Part shown: positions 7,201 through 15,740 of the stretch, piece after piece
Position numbering within the stretch: the stretch's first letter is position 1
Layout of the letters: each line of letters starts with the position of its first letter
Source of the DNA: VAZQ01 sp036498625
GTDB taxonomy: Bacteria > Pseudomonadota > Alphaproteobacteria > Rhizobiales > Xanthobacteraceae
DNA: 16,700 nt
Reading direction: 5' to 3'
Assembly (NCBI GenBank): GCA_036498625.1
Contig: DASYFD010000356.1
Coordinates: forward strand, 1-16,700
Program-made: the position numbers and the translations under genes
Notes under the pieces: generated by a model
What the model was told of the DNA's origin: nothing
Seen by the model: only the letters and a program-made list of their open reading frames with translations
The model's database searches: none

Positions 7201-8088
7201 ATGAAGCCGCCGCTCTTCAGCTATCACGACCCCCGCACCATCGGCGACGTGGTGGGCCTGCTCGCTCGCCTGGATAACGCCAAGCTGCTGGCGGGCGGGC
7301 AATCGCTCATGCCGATGCTCAATATGCGCTTCGTCCAGCCCGACCATGTGATCGATCTCAACCGGGTGGAAGGCCTGTCGTTCATCCGCGAGGTCGACGG
7401 GGCGCTCGAGATCGGCGGCATGACGCGCCAGCGCGATCTCGAGTTTTCCGAGGTGGTGCGCCGGCGCTGCCCGCTGATGGAGGAGGCGATCCGGTTCGTC
7501 GGCCATCGGCAGACCCGCAACCGCGGCACGCTCGGCGGCTCGCTCTGTCATCTCGATCCTTCGGCGGAGCTGGTCTCGATCGCGGCCGCGCTTGACGCCA
7601 CCGTGGTGGTGACGGGGCCGAACGGCCAGCGCGAAATTCCGTTCGCCGCGTTTCCGGTCGCCTATATGACGCCCGCCATCGAGCCGAACGAGATGCTCAC
7701 CGCGGTGCGCTTTCCGGTCTGGCCCAAGGGCCATGGCTATGCCTTCATCGAGTTCGCCAGGCGACATGGCGATTTCGCCATCGTGTCGGCGGCGGCGTTG
7801 GTGGTCGAGGATGCGGCCGGAAAAATCCTGCGCGCCGCGGTGATCATCGGCGGCATGGGGATGGTGCCGATCCGCGCGGTCGAGCTGGAGCAGGCCCTCA
7901 TCGGCCAGGCGCCCGACGACAAGCTGTTGCGGGAGGCTGCCGAGACCTGCCGCAAGCTCGAGGCGATCGACGATGTGCATGCGCCCGCCTCCTACCGCCA
8001 GCACCTGGCGAGCGTGCTGGCGCGCCGCGCGCTGGAAGCCGCCAGCGCCCGCCTGCCCAGCCGCGCCGCGGCGGCAACGTTGCAGTGA
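7201..8088 (+). CDS. Molybdenum hydroxylase FAD-binding medium subunit (M2)
   Basis: A 295-residue FAD-binding subunit, paralogous to M1 but clearly diverged. Both flavin motifs are canonical: AGGQSLMP at 31-38 and NRGTLGGSL with Thr110-Leu-Gly-Gly113. The ATG at 7201 gives MKPPLFSYHDP, lining up with M1; an in-frame TTG six codons upstream is open but adds residues not seen in the paralogue. It begins the plus-strand arm of the locus, 13 bp before the S2 gene, and is divergent from M1. It should accept electrons from S2. No large subunit accompanies this pair in the window, so it either works with the one L protein encoded opposite or with an L subunit encoded elsewhere. Confidence 0.92.
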   Translation: MKPPLFSYHDPRTIGDVVGLLARLDNAKLLAGGQSLMPMLNMRFVQPDHVIDLNRVEGLSFIREVDGALEIGGMTRQRDLEFSEVVRRRCPLMEEAIRFVGHRQTRNRGTLGGSLCHLDPSAELVSIAAALDATVVVTGPNGQREIPFAAFPVAYMTPAIEPNEMLTAVRFPVWPKGHGYAFIEFARRHGDFAIVSAAALVVEDAAGKILRAAVIIGGMGMVPIRAVELEQALIGQAPDDKLLREAAETCRKLEAIDDVHAPASYRQHLASVLARRALEAASARLPSRAAAATLQ

Positions 8089-8101
8089 TGGACCAGAGCT
8101 G

Positions 8102-8593
<492 letters not shown>

Positions 8594-8604
8594 GGGCAGG
8601 CGCC

Positions 8605-9495
8605 ATGGCGGTAAGGTTCGACGATATCGGAAACCGGCTCAAGGCGTTTCGCCTCGGCTCCGGGCTCGCCGCCGACGAGATCGCGGGCAAGCTCGGGATC
8701 TCGCGCACCGCGCTCTATCGCTTCGAGAAGGGCGAGCTTGCCAAGATCGAGACGCTGGAGAAGCTCGCCGACCTGCTCGGCGTATCGATTCCGACGCTGC
8801 TAGGGGTAGGGGTCGAGTACATCGGTTCCGCGATCGCCTATTTCGAGCGCATGCGCCAGATCGAGGAGAGCTGCGAGCACATCATCGTGCTGGCGGGCCC
8901 GATCTCCTATCTGCTCGCCTCCGACCGCTTCGATCAGACCCTCGAGGAGGTCCTGCGCGAGAGCGTTCCGGAGCAGCTTGCGACCCGCAAGCGCGCGCTG
9001 GAGCAGGTCGACGAGCTCATGAACGTGCTGCGCCAGCGCAAGGAGAGCTACCGCCGGCGCCAGCCCGGCATCGTCAATCTCATCGCCGCCTCCGAGATGG
9101 AGCGCTTTCTGAGCCACGGGCTGGTCGGCCGCCTCGACCTGCCGGCCAAGACCCGCGCGGCGCGCCGCGAATTGGCACGCGCCGAAGCGACGCATTTCAC
9201 CGCCCTGATGGCCGACGAGCCGATCGGCGTGCAGATCGGCATCGTGCCTGACACGCTGCCGCATGCGAGCTTCCAGATTTTCCGGCAGCCGGACCGGCAC
9301 GTCCTGGCGCTGAGCCCCTTCCGCCTGGGCGAGGAGCCCAATATCCGGGTCGGCGTCGCCATGATCACCTCGGCGCCGGAAGCGCTGGCGCTGCACGAGA
9401 AGATGGCGAAGGAGCTGTGGCAACGCGCGCTGAAGGGCCCGGCCGCGGTGACGTTCATGCGCGATTTGATCAAGCGTCAGGGCCACAGTTCGTAG
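8605..9495 (+). CDS. XRE-family transcriptional regulator with large C-terminal domain
   Basis: A 296-residue protein. Residues 8-66 form an XRE/Cro-type helix-turn-helix (IGNRLKAFR, then ADEIAGKLGISRTALYRFEKGE and LEKLADLLGV). The remaining 230 residues contain a charged, probably helical section (about 115-160, with LRQRKESYRRRQ) and a C-terminal domain I do not recognise; it may sense a ligand. The ATG at 8605 has a GGCAGG four bases upstream and starts the helix-turn-helix cleanly. It is 11 bp after S2 in the same direction, which makes it the likely local regulator of the divergent molybdenum-hydroxylase operons. The palindrome at 7082-7097 is its best candidate binding site. Activator or repressor cannot be decided. 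Confidence 0.88.
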   Translation: MAVRFDDIGNRLKAFRLGSGLAADEIAGKLGISRTALYRFEKGELAKIETLEKLADLLGVSIPTLLGVGVEYIGSAIAYFERMRQIEESCEHIIVLAGPISYLLASDRFDQTLEEVLRESVPEQLATRKRALEQVDELMNVLRQRKESYRRRQPGIVNLIAASEMERFLSHGLVGRLDLPAKTRAARRELARAEATHFTALMADEPIGVQIGIVPDTLPHASFQIFRQPDRHVLALSPFRLGEEPNIRVGVAMITSAPEALALHEKMAKELWQRALKGPAAVTFMRDLIKRQGHSS

Positions 9496-9522
9496 CCCGG
9501 ATGAAGCGTAGCGCAATCCGGG
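9493..9522. repeat. REP-like hairpin overlapping the regulator stop codon
   Basis: CCCGGAT (9496-9502) and ATCCGGG (9516-9522) form a perfect 7-bp stem around a 13-nt loop, preceded by GTAG. From memory this resembles a short repeat widespread in Bradyrhizobium-like genomes (GTAGCCCGGATG...ATCCGGG). It supplies the TAG stop of the XRE gene and could protect or end the transcript; no T run follows, so a rho-independent terminator is not shown. Confidence 0.65.
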
Positions 9523-9564
9523 AACGGCGTTGCCGGCCGCGACGATAACGATCTGTTAACCATT

Positions 9565-9589
9565 GGAACCCTTCGCCTCACGACGTGTT
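9565..9589 (+). promoter_or_regulatory. Candidate EcfG (general stress sigma) promoter upstream of ku
   Basis: GGAAC (9565-9569), 16 bases, then TGTT (9586-9589). The alphaproteobacterial EcfG/RpoE2 consensus is GGAAC, 16-17 bases, CGTT, so there is one mismatch. It would give a leader of roughly 130 bases before ku. The idea fits published work in Sinorhizobium linking RpoE2 to some ku/ligD genes, but the match is short and could be chance. Confidence 0.35.
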
Positions 9590-9718
9590 GTGGTCTTGAT
9601 GCGCGGGTTGTTTGTTTGTTCCCGTCGACCGTATCGCAAAAAAAGATTAAAATTGATCGGATTGCGGCTTTGGGCGTGATCGCCCTCGACCGCGCTTTTG
9701 TCGCCTCGTCTGATGTAT

Positions 9719-9722
9719 GGAG
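9719..9722 (+). promoter_or_regulatory. Ribosome-binding site fixing the ku start
   Basis: GGAG lies five bases before the ATG at 9728. It overlaps another in-frame ATG at 9713, which it therefore excludes; the chosen start gives MAPRAYWKGYLKLSLV, the usual beginning of bacterial Ku. Confidence 0.7.
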
Positions 9723-9727
9723 TAGTC

Positions 9728-10579
9728 ATGGCGCCCCGGGCTTATTGGAAGGGCTATCTGAAGCTGTCCCTGGTTTCCTGCCCCATCGCTCTCTATCCGG
9801 CCACCTCGAGCTCGGAGCGGGTCTCCTTCAACCGGATCAACAAGAAGACCGGGAACCGGCTCAAGCAGCAGCAGGTCGATGCGGAGACCGGCGAGCCGGT
9901 CGAGAAGGAGGACATCGGCCGCGGCTATGAGACCGGCAAGGGGCAATATCTGCAGGTCGAGGATGACGAGATCGAGAAGATCCGCATCGAGAGCACCCAC
10001 ACGATCGAGATCGACAGTTTCGTGCCGCGCTCGGAGATCGACGACCGCTATCCGGACAGTCCGTATTATGTCGCGCCCACCGACCAGGTCGGGCAGGAGG
10101 CGTTCGCGGTCATCCGCGATGCCATCCGGGAGAAGGGACTGGTCGCGCTCGGCCGTGTGGTGGTGTCGCGGCGCGAATACGTGGTCATGCTGGAGGCGTT
10201 CGAGAAGGGGCTCCTGGCCACCACGCTGCGCTATGCCTATGAGGTGCGCGAGCCGGCGTCCTATTTCGAGGACATCCCGGACCTGAAACTGCCGGCCGAG
10301 ATGCGCCAGCTCGCCTCCCATATCCTGGACACCAAGGCGTCCCACTTCGAACCTTCGAAATTCACCGACCACTACGAGACCGCGCTGGTCGAGCTCTTGC
10401 GCGCCAAGCAGGCCGGCCGCATCGTCGAGGCGCCCAAGGATGAGCCGGCGCCGCAACGGGTGATCAACCTGATGGATGCGCTGCGCGCCAGCATCGGGGC
10501 CGAGACCAAGAAGAAGCCGGCGGCCGCCAGCACCAAGGTCCGCGCCGGCACGGCCGCCAAGAGGAAGGCTGGACGCTGA
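9728..10579 (+). CDS. ku: Non-homologous end-joining protein Ku
   Basis: A 283-residue bacterial Ku, the homodimeric ring that binds double-strand DNA ends and recruits LigD. The start MAPRAYWKGYLKLSLVSCPIALY is the family signature, followed by the beta-barrel core with VSFNRINKKTGNRLKQQ, GYETGKGQYLQVEDDE and ALGRVVVSRREYVVML. Residues 200-240 carry the helical section (MRQLASHIL) typical of the end of the core. The last 25 or so residues are lysine/alanine-rich, like the basic tails of many bacterial Ku proteins that help DNA threading and LigD contact. It is first of four same-direction genes ending in ligD; the next begins 23 bp after its stop. It is complete, with no sign of decay. Confidence 0.96.
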   Translation: MAPRAYWKGYLKLSLVSCPIALYPATSSSERVSFNRINKKTGNRLKQQQVDAETGEPVEKEDIGRGYETGKGQYLQVEDDEIEKIRIESTHTIEIDSFVPRSEIDDRYPDSPYYVAPTDQVGQEAFAVIRDAIREKGLVALGRVVVSRREYVVMLEAFEKGLLATTLRYAYEVREPASYFEDIPDLKLPAEMRQLASHILDTKASHFEPSKFTDHYETALVELLRAKQAGRIVEAPKDEPAPQRVINLMDALRASIGAETKKKPAAASTKVRAGTAAKRKAGR

Positions 10580-10602
10580 GCCAGAAGTCCGACCCCGGCG
10601 AA

Positions 10603-11736
10603 TTGTCGCTCAAAGGCGGGGTCATCGCCTTCACGGGGCGGCTCGCGTCGATGAAGCGGGCGGAGGCGTTTGCCCTGGTCGTCAAGCACGGCGGACAGCC
10701 GCGCGAAGGGGTGACCAAGGACACCCGTGTGCTGATCGTCGGCGAGCTCGGCTGGCCACTGCAGGACGACGGGCGGCCGTCGAACAGCCTGGCCACGGCG
10801 AAATCCTATTCCGTCCCGATCGTCAACGAGCGCCGCTTCTTGGAATGGGTCGGCAAGTCGCTGCCGCAGGAGCAGGCCAAGACATATACGCAGCGGCAGC
10901 TCGCCGCCCTGAGCAAGCTGCCCGATGACGTGGTCGAGCAGCTCGCCATGTTCGGCTTGATCGAGGCTAGGCAAGGTCTGTTCGGTTTCCGCGATCTTGC
11001 CGCCGCCCGCCAGGTGGCGCACCTGCTCGGCTCCGGCACGCCGCTCTCGGTGATCACCAAGAGCCTGCGCGACATCCGCAAATGGCTGCCCGACGCGCGC
11101 CTGTCGAACCTGCGCCTGTTCCCGCAATCCTCCGACCGGGTGCTGGTCGAGCAGGTAAAGGGCCGCACCGATTCGAAAGGCCAGTTCGTGCTCGACGTCA
11201 CTGAGCCGGAGGACACCGCCGATGCAGCTTTCGCGCAGGCGCGATCGGCCGAGGAGGCCGGCGATGCGGCCACAGCCGAAGCCCAATACCGGCGCGTCAT
11301 GAAGCTCGATCCGAGCGATCCGGCGGCGGGCCTCAACCTCGGCAACCTGCTGCGGGAGCAGAACCGGATGGTGGAGGCGGAGGCCGCCTATCGCTCCGCC
11401 GTCAAGGCGGACCCGCGCTTTGCGCCGGCCTGGCACAATCTGGCGGATCTGCTCGACGACGGCGGCCGGCTCGCCGAGGCGGTCGATTGCGAAGAGCGCG
11501 CGCTCGATGCCGATCCGGGCTATACCGATGCGGTGTTCAACATGGCGCTGTTCCTGCAGCGTCTGGAGCGGCACGCGCAGGCCGCCCCGATGTGGCGGCG
11601 CTACCTCGAGATCGACCGCGAGTCGCCCTGGGCGGAACGCGCCAAGCGAGCGCTGAAATATTGCGAGATCCAGATGGCGAATGTCGCGCCGGTTACGGAC
11701 ACGAGCGCAAAGGACGTGAGCGCGAAGAATGCCTGA
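10603..11736 (+). CDS. BRCT - MerR-like - TPR protein in the ku-ligD operon
   Basis: A 377-residue protein with three parts. Residues about 4-85 look like a BRCT domain (KGGVIAFTGRLASMKRAEAF, GGQPREGVTKDTRVLIVG, then RRFLEWVG), as in NAD-dependent ligases. Residues 93-160 resemble a MerR-type winged helix (YTQRQLAALSKLPDDVVEQL, GLIEARQGLFGFRDLAAARQV). Residues 206-350 are about four TPR units (AEAQYRRVMKLDPSDPAAGLNLGNLL-type). This suggests a scaffold binding DNA ends or modified partners, or a regulator; the role is inferred. It lies 23 bp after ku and overlaps the following gene by eight bases. The first usable start is TTG at 10603; a ribosome-binding site is not evident there, while AGGAAGG lies upstream of an in-frame CTG at 10576, so the true start is unsettled. 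Confidence 0.85.
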   Translation: MSLKGGVIAFTGRLASMKRAEAFALVVKHGGQPREGVTKDTRVLIVGELGWPLQDDGRPSNSLATAKSYSVPIVNERRFLEWVGKSLPQEQAKTYTQRQLAALSKLPDDVVEQLAMFGLIEARQGLFGFRDLAAARQVAHLLGSGTPLSVITKSLRDIRKWLPDARLSNLRLFPQSSDRVLVEQVKGRTDSKGQFVLDVTEPEDTADAAFAQARSAEEAGDAATAEAQYRRVMKLDPSDPAAGLNLGNLLREQNRMVEAEAAYRSAVKADPRFAPAWHNLADLLDDGGRLAEAVDCEERALDADPGYTDAVFNMALFLQRLERHAQAAPMWRRYLEIDRESPWAERAKRALKYCEIQMANVAPVTDTSAKDVSAKNA

Positions 11737-12406
11737 TGAGATCGCCGTCGAGATCGCTCCCGATCAGAAAGTGACCGCGACCGTCTATCCGGCGGCCAAG
11801 CGGGAAGCGGCCGGTATCACATTGATTCTCGGGCACGGCGCCGGCGCCGGGCAGAAAAGCGCCTTCATGGTGAGCTTCGCCACCGCGCTCGCGGCGCGCG
11901 GGATCGACACGGTCACGTTCAACTTCCTTTACATGGAGCAGCGCCGCCGGCTGCCGGATTCGAAGGACAAGCTCGAAGCGTGCTATCGGGCGGTGATCGA
12001 GACGGTGGCGAGACGCAAGCGCGGCGGCAAGCTGGCGATCGGCGGCAAGTCCATGGGCGGACGCATCGCCTCGCAGGTGGCGGCCGGCGATGCTCCGCAA
12101 GTGGCGGGCCTGGTTCTTCTCGGCTATCCGCTGCATCCACCCGGCAAGCCGGATCAGCTGCGCGCCAAGCATCTTTCGGCCATCAAGGCCCCGATGCTGT
12201 TCGTGCAAGGTTCGCGCGATACCTTCGGCACGCCCGACGAGCTCGCGCCCATACTCGGGAAGCTCAAGGCGGCCGAGCTGTTCGAGGTGGCGGGCGGCGA
12301 TCATTCGTTCAAGGTCTTGAAGCGTGCCGGGGTGTCGCAAGAGGACACCTACAAGGCCGTGCAGGAGCGAATCGATCGGTGGCTGCGCCAGACCCTCAGG
12401 GCTTGA
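11729..12406 (+). CDS. Alpha/beta hydrolase (dienelactone hydrolase/KANL3-Tex30-like)
   Basis: A 225-residue alpha/beta hydrolase. GHGAGAG at 35-41 forms the oxyanion turn; the nucleophile elbow is GGKSMGG with Ser108; the acid is Asp164 in GSRDTFG and the histidine His192 in GGDHSF, so the triad is complete. The G-K-S-M-G-G elbow and GHGAGAG are typical of the family related to KANL3/Tex30 rather than to secreted lipases; substrates are generally unknown. No signal peptide is seen, so it is cytoplasmic. Its ATG lies inside the end of the BRCT-TPR gene (ATG at 11729, upstream stop at 11734-11736), indicating translational coupling, and ligD starts 18 bp after its stop. Why a hydrolase is placed in an end-joining operon is not clear. 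Confidence 0.88.
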   Translation: MPDEIAVEIAPDQKVTATVYPAAKREAAGITLILGHGAGAGQKSAFMVSFATALAARGIDTVTFNFLYMEQRRRLPDSKDKLEACYRAVIETVARRKRGGKLAIGGKSMGGRIASQVAAGDAPQVAGLVLLGYPLHPPGKPDQLRAKHLSAIKAPMLFVQGSRDTFGTPDELAPILGKLKAAELFEVAGGDHSFKVLKRAGVSQEDTYKAVQERIDRWLRQTLRA

Positions 12407-12424
12407 GGCGCGTCGAGATCAGCC

Positions 12425-14977
12425 GTGCCCGATCGCAAAAGCCAAGACAAAAGCAAAACCAGCCGCACGGCCCCAAAGGCGCTCGAGAAATACGCGCAGA
12501 AGCGCGACTTCGGCCGCACCCCGGAGCCGGGCGTCTCGGTCAAAGCGGGCGCAGACCATGAGTTCGTGGTGCAGATGCATGCCGCGCGTCGGCTGCACTA
12601 CGATCTGCGGCTCGAGCTCGATGGCGTGCTCAAGAGCTGGGCCGTTACCCGCGGACCGAGCCTGACGCTGGGCGAGAAGCGGCTGGCGGTGCGCACCGAG
12701 GATCACCCGGTCGACTATCTGGATTTCGAGGGCAACATTCCCAAGGGCGAATATGGCGGCGGCTCCATGATCGTCTGGGATCGCGGCCGCTGGTTGCCGG
12801 AAGGCGATCCGCATTTCGGGCTGCAAAAGGGGCATCTCGCCTTTGTGCTCGATGGCACGCGGCTCAAGGGTCTCTGGCACCTGGTGCGCATCCGGCCTCG
12901 CAAGGGGGAGAAAACCGAGCCGTGGCTCCTGATGAAGGCGGAGGATGCGTTTGCCCGCCGTCCGGGCGAGCCCGAGATCACCGAGGAGGAGACCACCTCC
13001 TATCTCAGCGGCCGCACCAACCAGGAGCTGGCGGCGGCCGGCGACATACGCGCCGATCACGCGGCCCGCGGCAAGGTGGCCAAGGCGCGCAAGCGCCTGC
13101 TGCCCGACCCCGGCAAGGTCGCCGGTGCCCGCAAGAAGCTGTTGCCTGCCTTCCACGAGCCCAGCCTCGCCTCGCCCTGCGAGAAGCCGCCGAGCGGGCC
13201 GAATTGGATTCATGAGATCAAGCACAACGGCTACCGGATGCAAGCGCGCATCGACGGCGGCTCGGTCCGGCTGCTGACCCGCAAAGGGCTCGACTGGACG
13301 GAACGGTTTGGGAGCATCGCCGCCGCCGTCGAGAAGATTGGTCTTGCGTCCGGGCTCTTGGACGGCGAGGTGGTGGTCGAGGAAGACAATGGCATCACCA
13401 GCTTCAACAATTTGCAAGGTGACCTGTCGACCGGCCGGCAGGATCGCTTCCGCTACTTCGTATTCGATCTCATCTATTGCGAGGGCTTCGATCTGACCAA
13501 GGCCGTGTTGATCGATCGCAAGAGCCTACTGCAACAGATACTCGCGGGTGTCCCGGCCGGCTCCGCGGTCAGGTTCAGCGAGCACCTGGAGGTGGACGGG
13601 CCGACCATGCTGGAGCATTCCTGCCGCTTCGGCCTCGAAGGCATCATCTCCAAGCGCAAGGACCAGCCCTACCGCTCCGGGCGCGGCGAGCATTGGCTCA
13701 AATCCAAGTGCATCGACCGGCAGGAATTCGTGCTGCTGGGCTACATTCCCTCGAGCGCGGACAGCCGCTCGGTCGGCGCGCTCGCGCTCGGCTATCACGA
13801 AGGCGGGCGGCTGACCTACGCGGGCCGGGTCGGAACCGGGTGGTCGGCCGATCAGGCGCGCTCGCTGCGCGATGAGCTCGAGGCGATCATCGGCAAGAAG
13901 CCGCCATTGGCCAATCGGCTGCCGGCCGGCGCCGAGAAGGGCGTGCGCTGGGTCGCGCCGCGTCTCGTCGGCGAGATCGAGTTTCGCGGCTGGACCCAGG
14001 ACCGCATGCTGCGGGCGGCCTCGTTCAAGGGATTGCGCGAGGACAAGGCGGCCGAGGAGATCGTGCTCGAGACCACGCCGAAAGCCACCAAGGCGCCGGG
14101 CGGTCGCGATCTCGCGCGGGTGCGGCTCACCCATCCGGAGCGAATCCTCTGGCCGGAGCCGGGTATTACCAAGCAAGGGCTCGCCGAGTTCTACGCCGAG
14201 ATCGCCGGCTGGATTCTGCCGCACGTCACCGGCCGTCCGCTCAGCCTGCTGCGCTGCCCGTCCGGCACCGGCGCCAAATGCTTCTTCGCCAAGCATCCCT
14301 GGCAGGGCCTGGACGACAGCGTGGGCCGCATCGACGTCGGCGAGAAGGAGCCCATGATGGTGATCGACGACCTTTCCGGCCTGCTCAACATGGTGCAGGC
14401 CGGCGTGGTCGAGATCCATCCCTGGGGATCGCGCGTCGCGCAGCTCGAAGAGCCCGACCGGCTGATCTTCGATCTCGATCCCGGCGAGGGCGTGCCCTGG
14501 AGCGCCACCATCGCGGCCGCCAACGAGGTGCGCCGCCGGCTTGAGGCTCTCGGCTTGACGAGCTTCCTCAAAACGTCGGGCGGGAAGGGGCTGCACGTGG
14601 TGGTTCCGCTCGAGCCACGCGCACCATGGGAGGAGGCCAAGGGTTTCACGGAATCGATCGCTTCGGCCATGGCGGCGGAAGAGCCCGACAAATATGTCGC
14701 CACCGTCTCCAAGCGGGCGCGCTCAGGGCGCATCTTCATCGACTATCTGCGCAACGGCCGCGGCGCGACCGCGGTTGCCCCCTACTCGACGCGCTCGCTG
14801 CCGCAGGCATCGGTGTCGACCCCGATCGGCTGGGACGAGGTCTCCGAGGGCCTGAAGGCCGACCACTACACGCTCGACAATATCGGGCACCGGCTGCGGT
14901 TCCTGAATCGCGATCCGTGGGAGGGGTTCTTCAAGATCAAGCAACGATTGCCGGAGCGGGCGGCGCGCAAGCGGTAG
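12425..14977 (+). CDS. ligD: Multifunctional DNA ligase D (phosphoesterase-ligase-polymerase)
   Basis: An 850-residue LigD with all three activities in the order phosphoesterase, ligase, polymerase, as in Pseudomonas rather than Mycobacterium. Phosphoesterase (about 45-165): MHAARRLHYDLRLE with candidate metal and active-site residues His52, His58, Asp60 and His94. Ligase (about 240-545): nucleophile Lys266 in EIKHNGYR, DGEVVV (313-318), FRYFVFDLIY (342-351), EGIISKR (405-411) and WLKSK (424-428). Polymerase (about 563-840): FDLDPGEG with metal ligands Asp683 and Asp685, TSGGKGLHVVV (717-727) and IFIDYLRN with Asp773. Motif I reads KHNG where the usual form is KxDG. The GTG start at 12425 is the first in frame near the previous stop; the ribosome-binding site is weak. 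It seals and processes ends held by Ku. Confidence 0.96.
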   Translation: MPDRKSQDKSKTSRTAPKALEKYAQKRDFGRTPEPGVSVKAGADHEFVVQMHAARRLHYDLRLELDGVLKSWAVTRGPSLTLGEKRLAVRTEDHPVDYLDFEGNIPKGEYGGGSMIVWDRGRWLPEGDPHFGLQKGHLAFVLDGTRLKGLWHLVRIRPRKGEKTEPWLLMKAEDAFARRPGEPEITEEETTSYLSGRTNQELAAAGDIRADHAARGKVAKARKRLLPDPGKVAGARKKLLPAFHEPSLASPCEKPPSGPNWIHEIKHNGYRMQARIDGGSVRLLTRKGLDWTERFGSIAAAVEKIGLASGLLDGEVVVEEDNGITSFNNLQGDLSTGRQDRFRYFVFDLIYCEGFDLTKAVLIDRKSLLQQILAGVPAGSAVRFSEHLEVDGPTMLEHSCRFGLEGIISKRKDQPYRSGRGEHWLKSKCIDRQEFVLLGYIPSSADSRSVGALALGYHEGGRLTYAGRVGTGWSADQARSLRDELEAIIGKKPPLANRLPAGAEKGVRWVAPRLVGEIEFRGWTQDRMLRAASFKGLREDKAAEEIVLETTPKATKAPGGRDLARVRLTHPERILWPEPGITKQGLAEFYAEIAGWILPHVTGRPLSLLRCPSGTGAKCFFAKHPWQGLDDSVGRIDVGEKEPMMVIDDLSGLLNMVQAGVVEIHPWGSRVAQLEEPDRLIFDLDPGEGVPWSATIAAANEVRRRLEALGLTSFLKTSGGKGLHVVVPLEPRAPWEEAKGFTESIASAMAAEEPDKYVATVSKRARSGRIFIDYLRNGRGATAVAPYSTRSLPQASVSTPIGWDEVSEGLKADHYTLDNIGHRLRFLNRDPWEGFFKIKQRLPERAARKR

Positions 14978-15030
14978 CATTTGTGGGGTCCGCTGAGCTG
15001 TCATGCCAGCACGGGAGGGATTCCCGATCT

Positions 15031-15198
15031 CCGCTCATTCCCGCGCAGGCGGGAATCCAGTTCGTCGTTAAATCATCGGATCAGGCGGCATCCTCGGCGT
15101 TGCTGGAGAGCACGAGCGCCTCGCCCGAGCTCTTTCACGCGGACGCACAGCTCACTTTTACGAGAGGACTGGGTCCCCGCCTTCGCGGGGACGAGCGG
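15031..15198. repeat. MITE-like two-hairpin intergenic repeat, copy 2 (longer interior)
   Basis: This has the same ends as copy 1 (CCGCTC ... GAGCGG) and the same pair of hairpins, TTCCCGC/GCGGGAA at 15038-15055 and GTCCCCGC/GCGGGGAC at 15173-15192. The interior is about 117 bp and unlike that of copy 1, so either it carries an insertion or the two ends belong to separate units. It fills most of the 265-bp space between the convergent ligD and GNAT genes. No terminator beyond these hairpins was seen. Confidence 0.8.
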
Positions 15199-15242
15199 GA
15201 CGGTCTGAGTTTTGGTATTTTTCTCACCAGGTTCGTTGGTGC

Positions 15243-15740
15243 TCAAGGCACGAGCCGCTTGCCCAGATACACCGTTCCGGGCACCGGATTGTGGTAGTAG
15301 GCCGGGATCTCCAAAAATCCGCAGCGCTTGTAGAGCGCCAGGGCCTCCGGCATCGTGGGAAGGGTATCGAGCTTCATCTCGGCGTAGCCGAGCGCTTGCG
15401 CGGCCTCGATGATGGCGGCCACCAGGGCGCGCCCGATGCCGAGGCCGCGGGCGGCCGGCCGCACATAGAGCCGCTTCATCTCACAGACCGCACTTCCTTC
15501 GAGCGGTCGCACCGCGGCGCAGCCGAGCGCTTGGCCATCGGGCGAACAGGCGAGCATCAGCTCGCCGGTCGGCGGCGAATACTTTCCCGGCAGGCTCGCG
15601 AGCTCGGCCTCGAAGCCCTGAAAGCTCAGATCGATGCCGAGCCAATCGACATATTCGCGGAACAAGGTCGCGGCCGTGGCGATCTCTTCCGCGTGCCGGC
15701 AGTGAACGAGACGGAACCGCGCCATGACCGGTGCAACCAT
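15243..15740 (-). CDS. GNAT-family N-acetyltransferase
   Basis: A 165-residue single-domain GNAT protein. The acetyl-CoA-binding segment reads CEMKRLYVRPAARGLGIGRALV, with the RGLGIG pyrophosphate loop; GYAEMKLDT and ALALYKRCGFLEIPAYYHNP complete the fold and are typical of small GNATs that acetylate amino groups on proteins or small molecules. The substrate cannot be told. The ATG at 15740 directly follows the stop of the SRPBCC gene (TGA then ATG), suggesting coupled translation; an in-frame ATG at 15725 (MARFRLVHC) is an equally reasonable start and gives 160 residues. It converges with ligD across the copy 2 repeat. Confidence 0.88.
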   Translation of the reverse strand: MVAPVMARFRLVHCRHAEEIATAATLFREYVDWLGIDLSFQGFEAELASLPGKYSPPTGELMLACSPDGQALGCAAVRPLEGSAVCEMKRLYVRPAARGLGIGRALVAAIIEAAQALGYAEMKLDTLPTMPEALALYKRCGFLEIPAYYHNPVPGTVYLGKRLVP

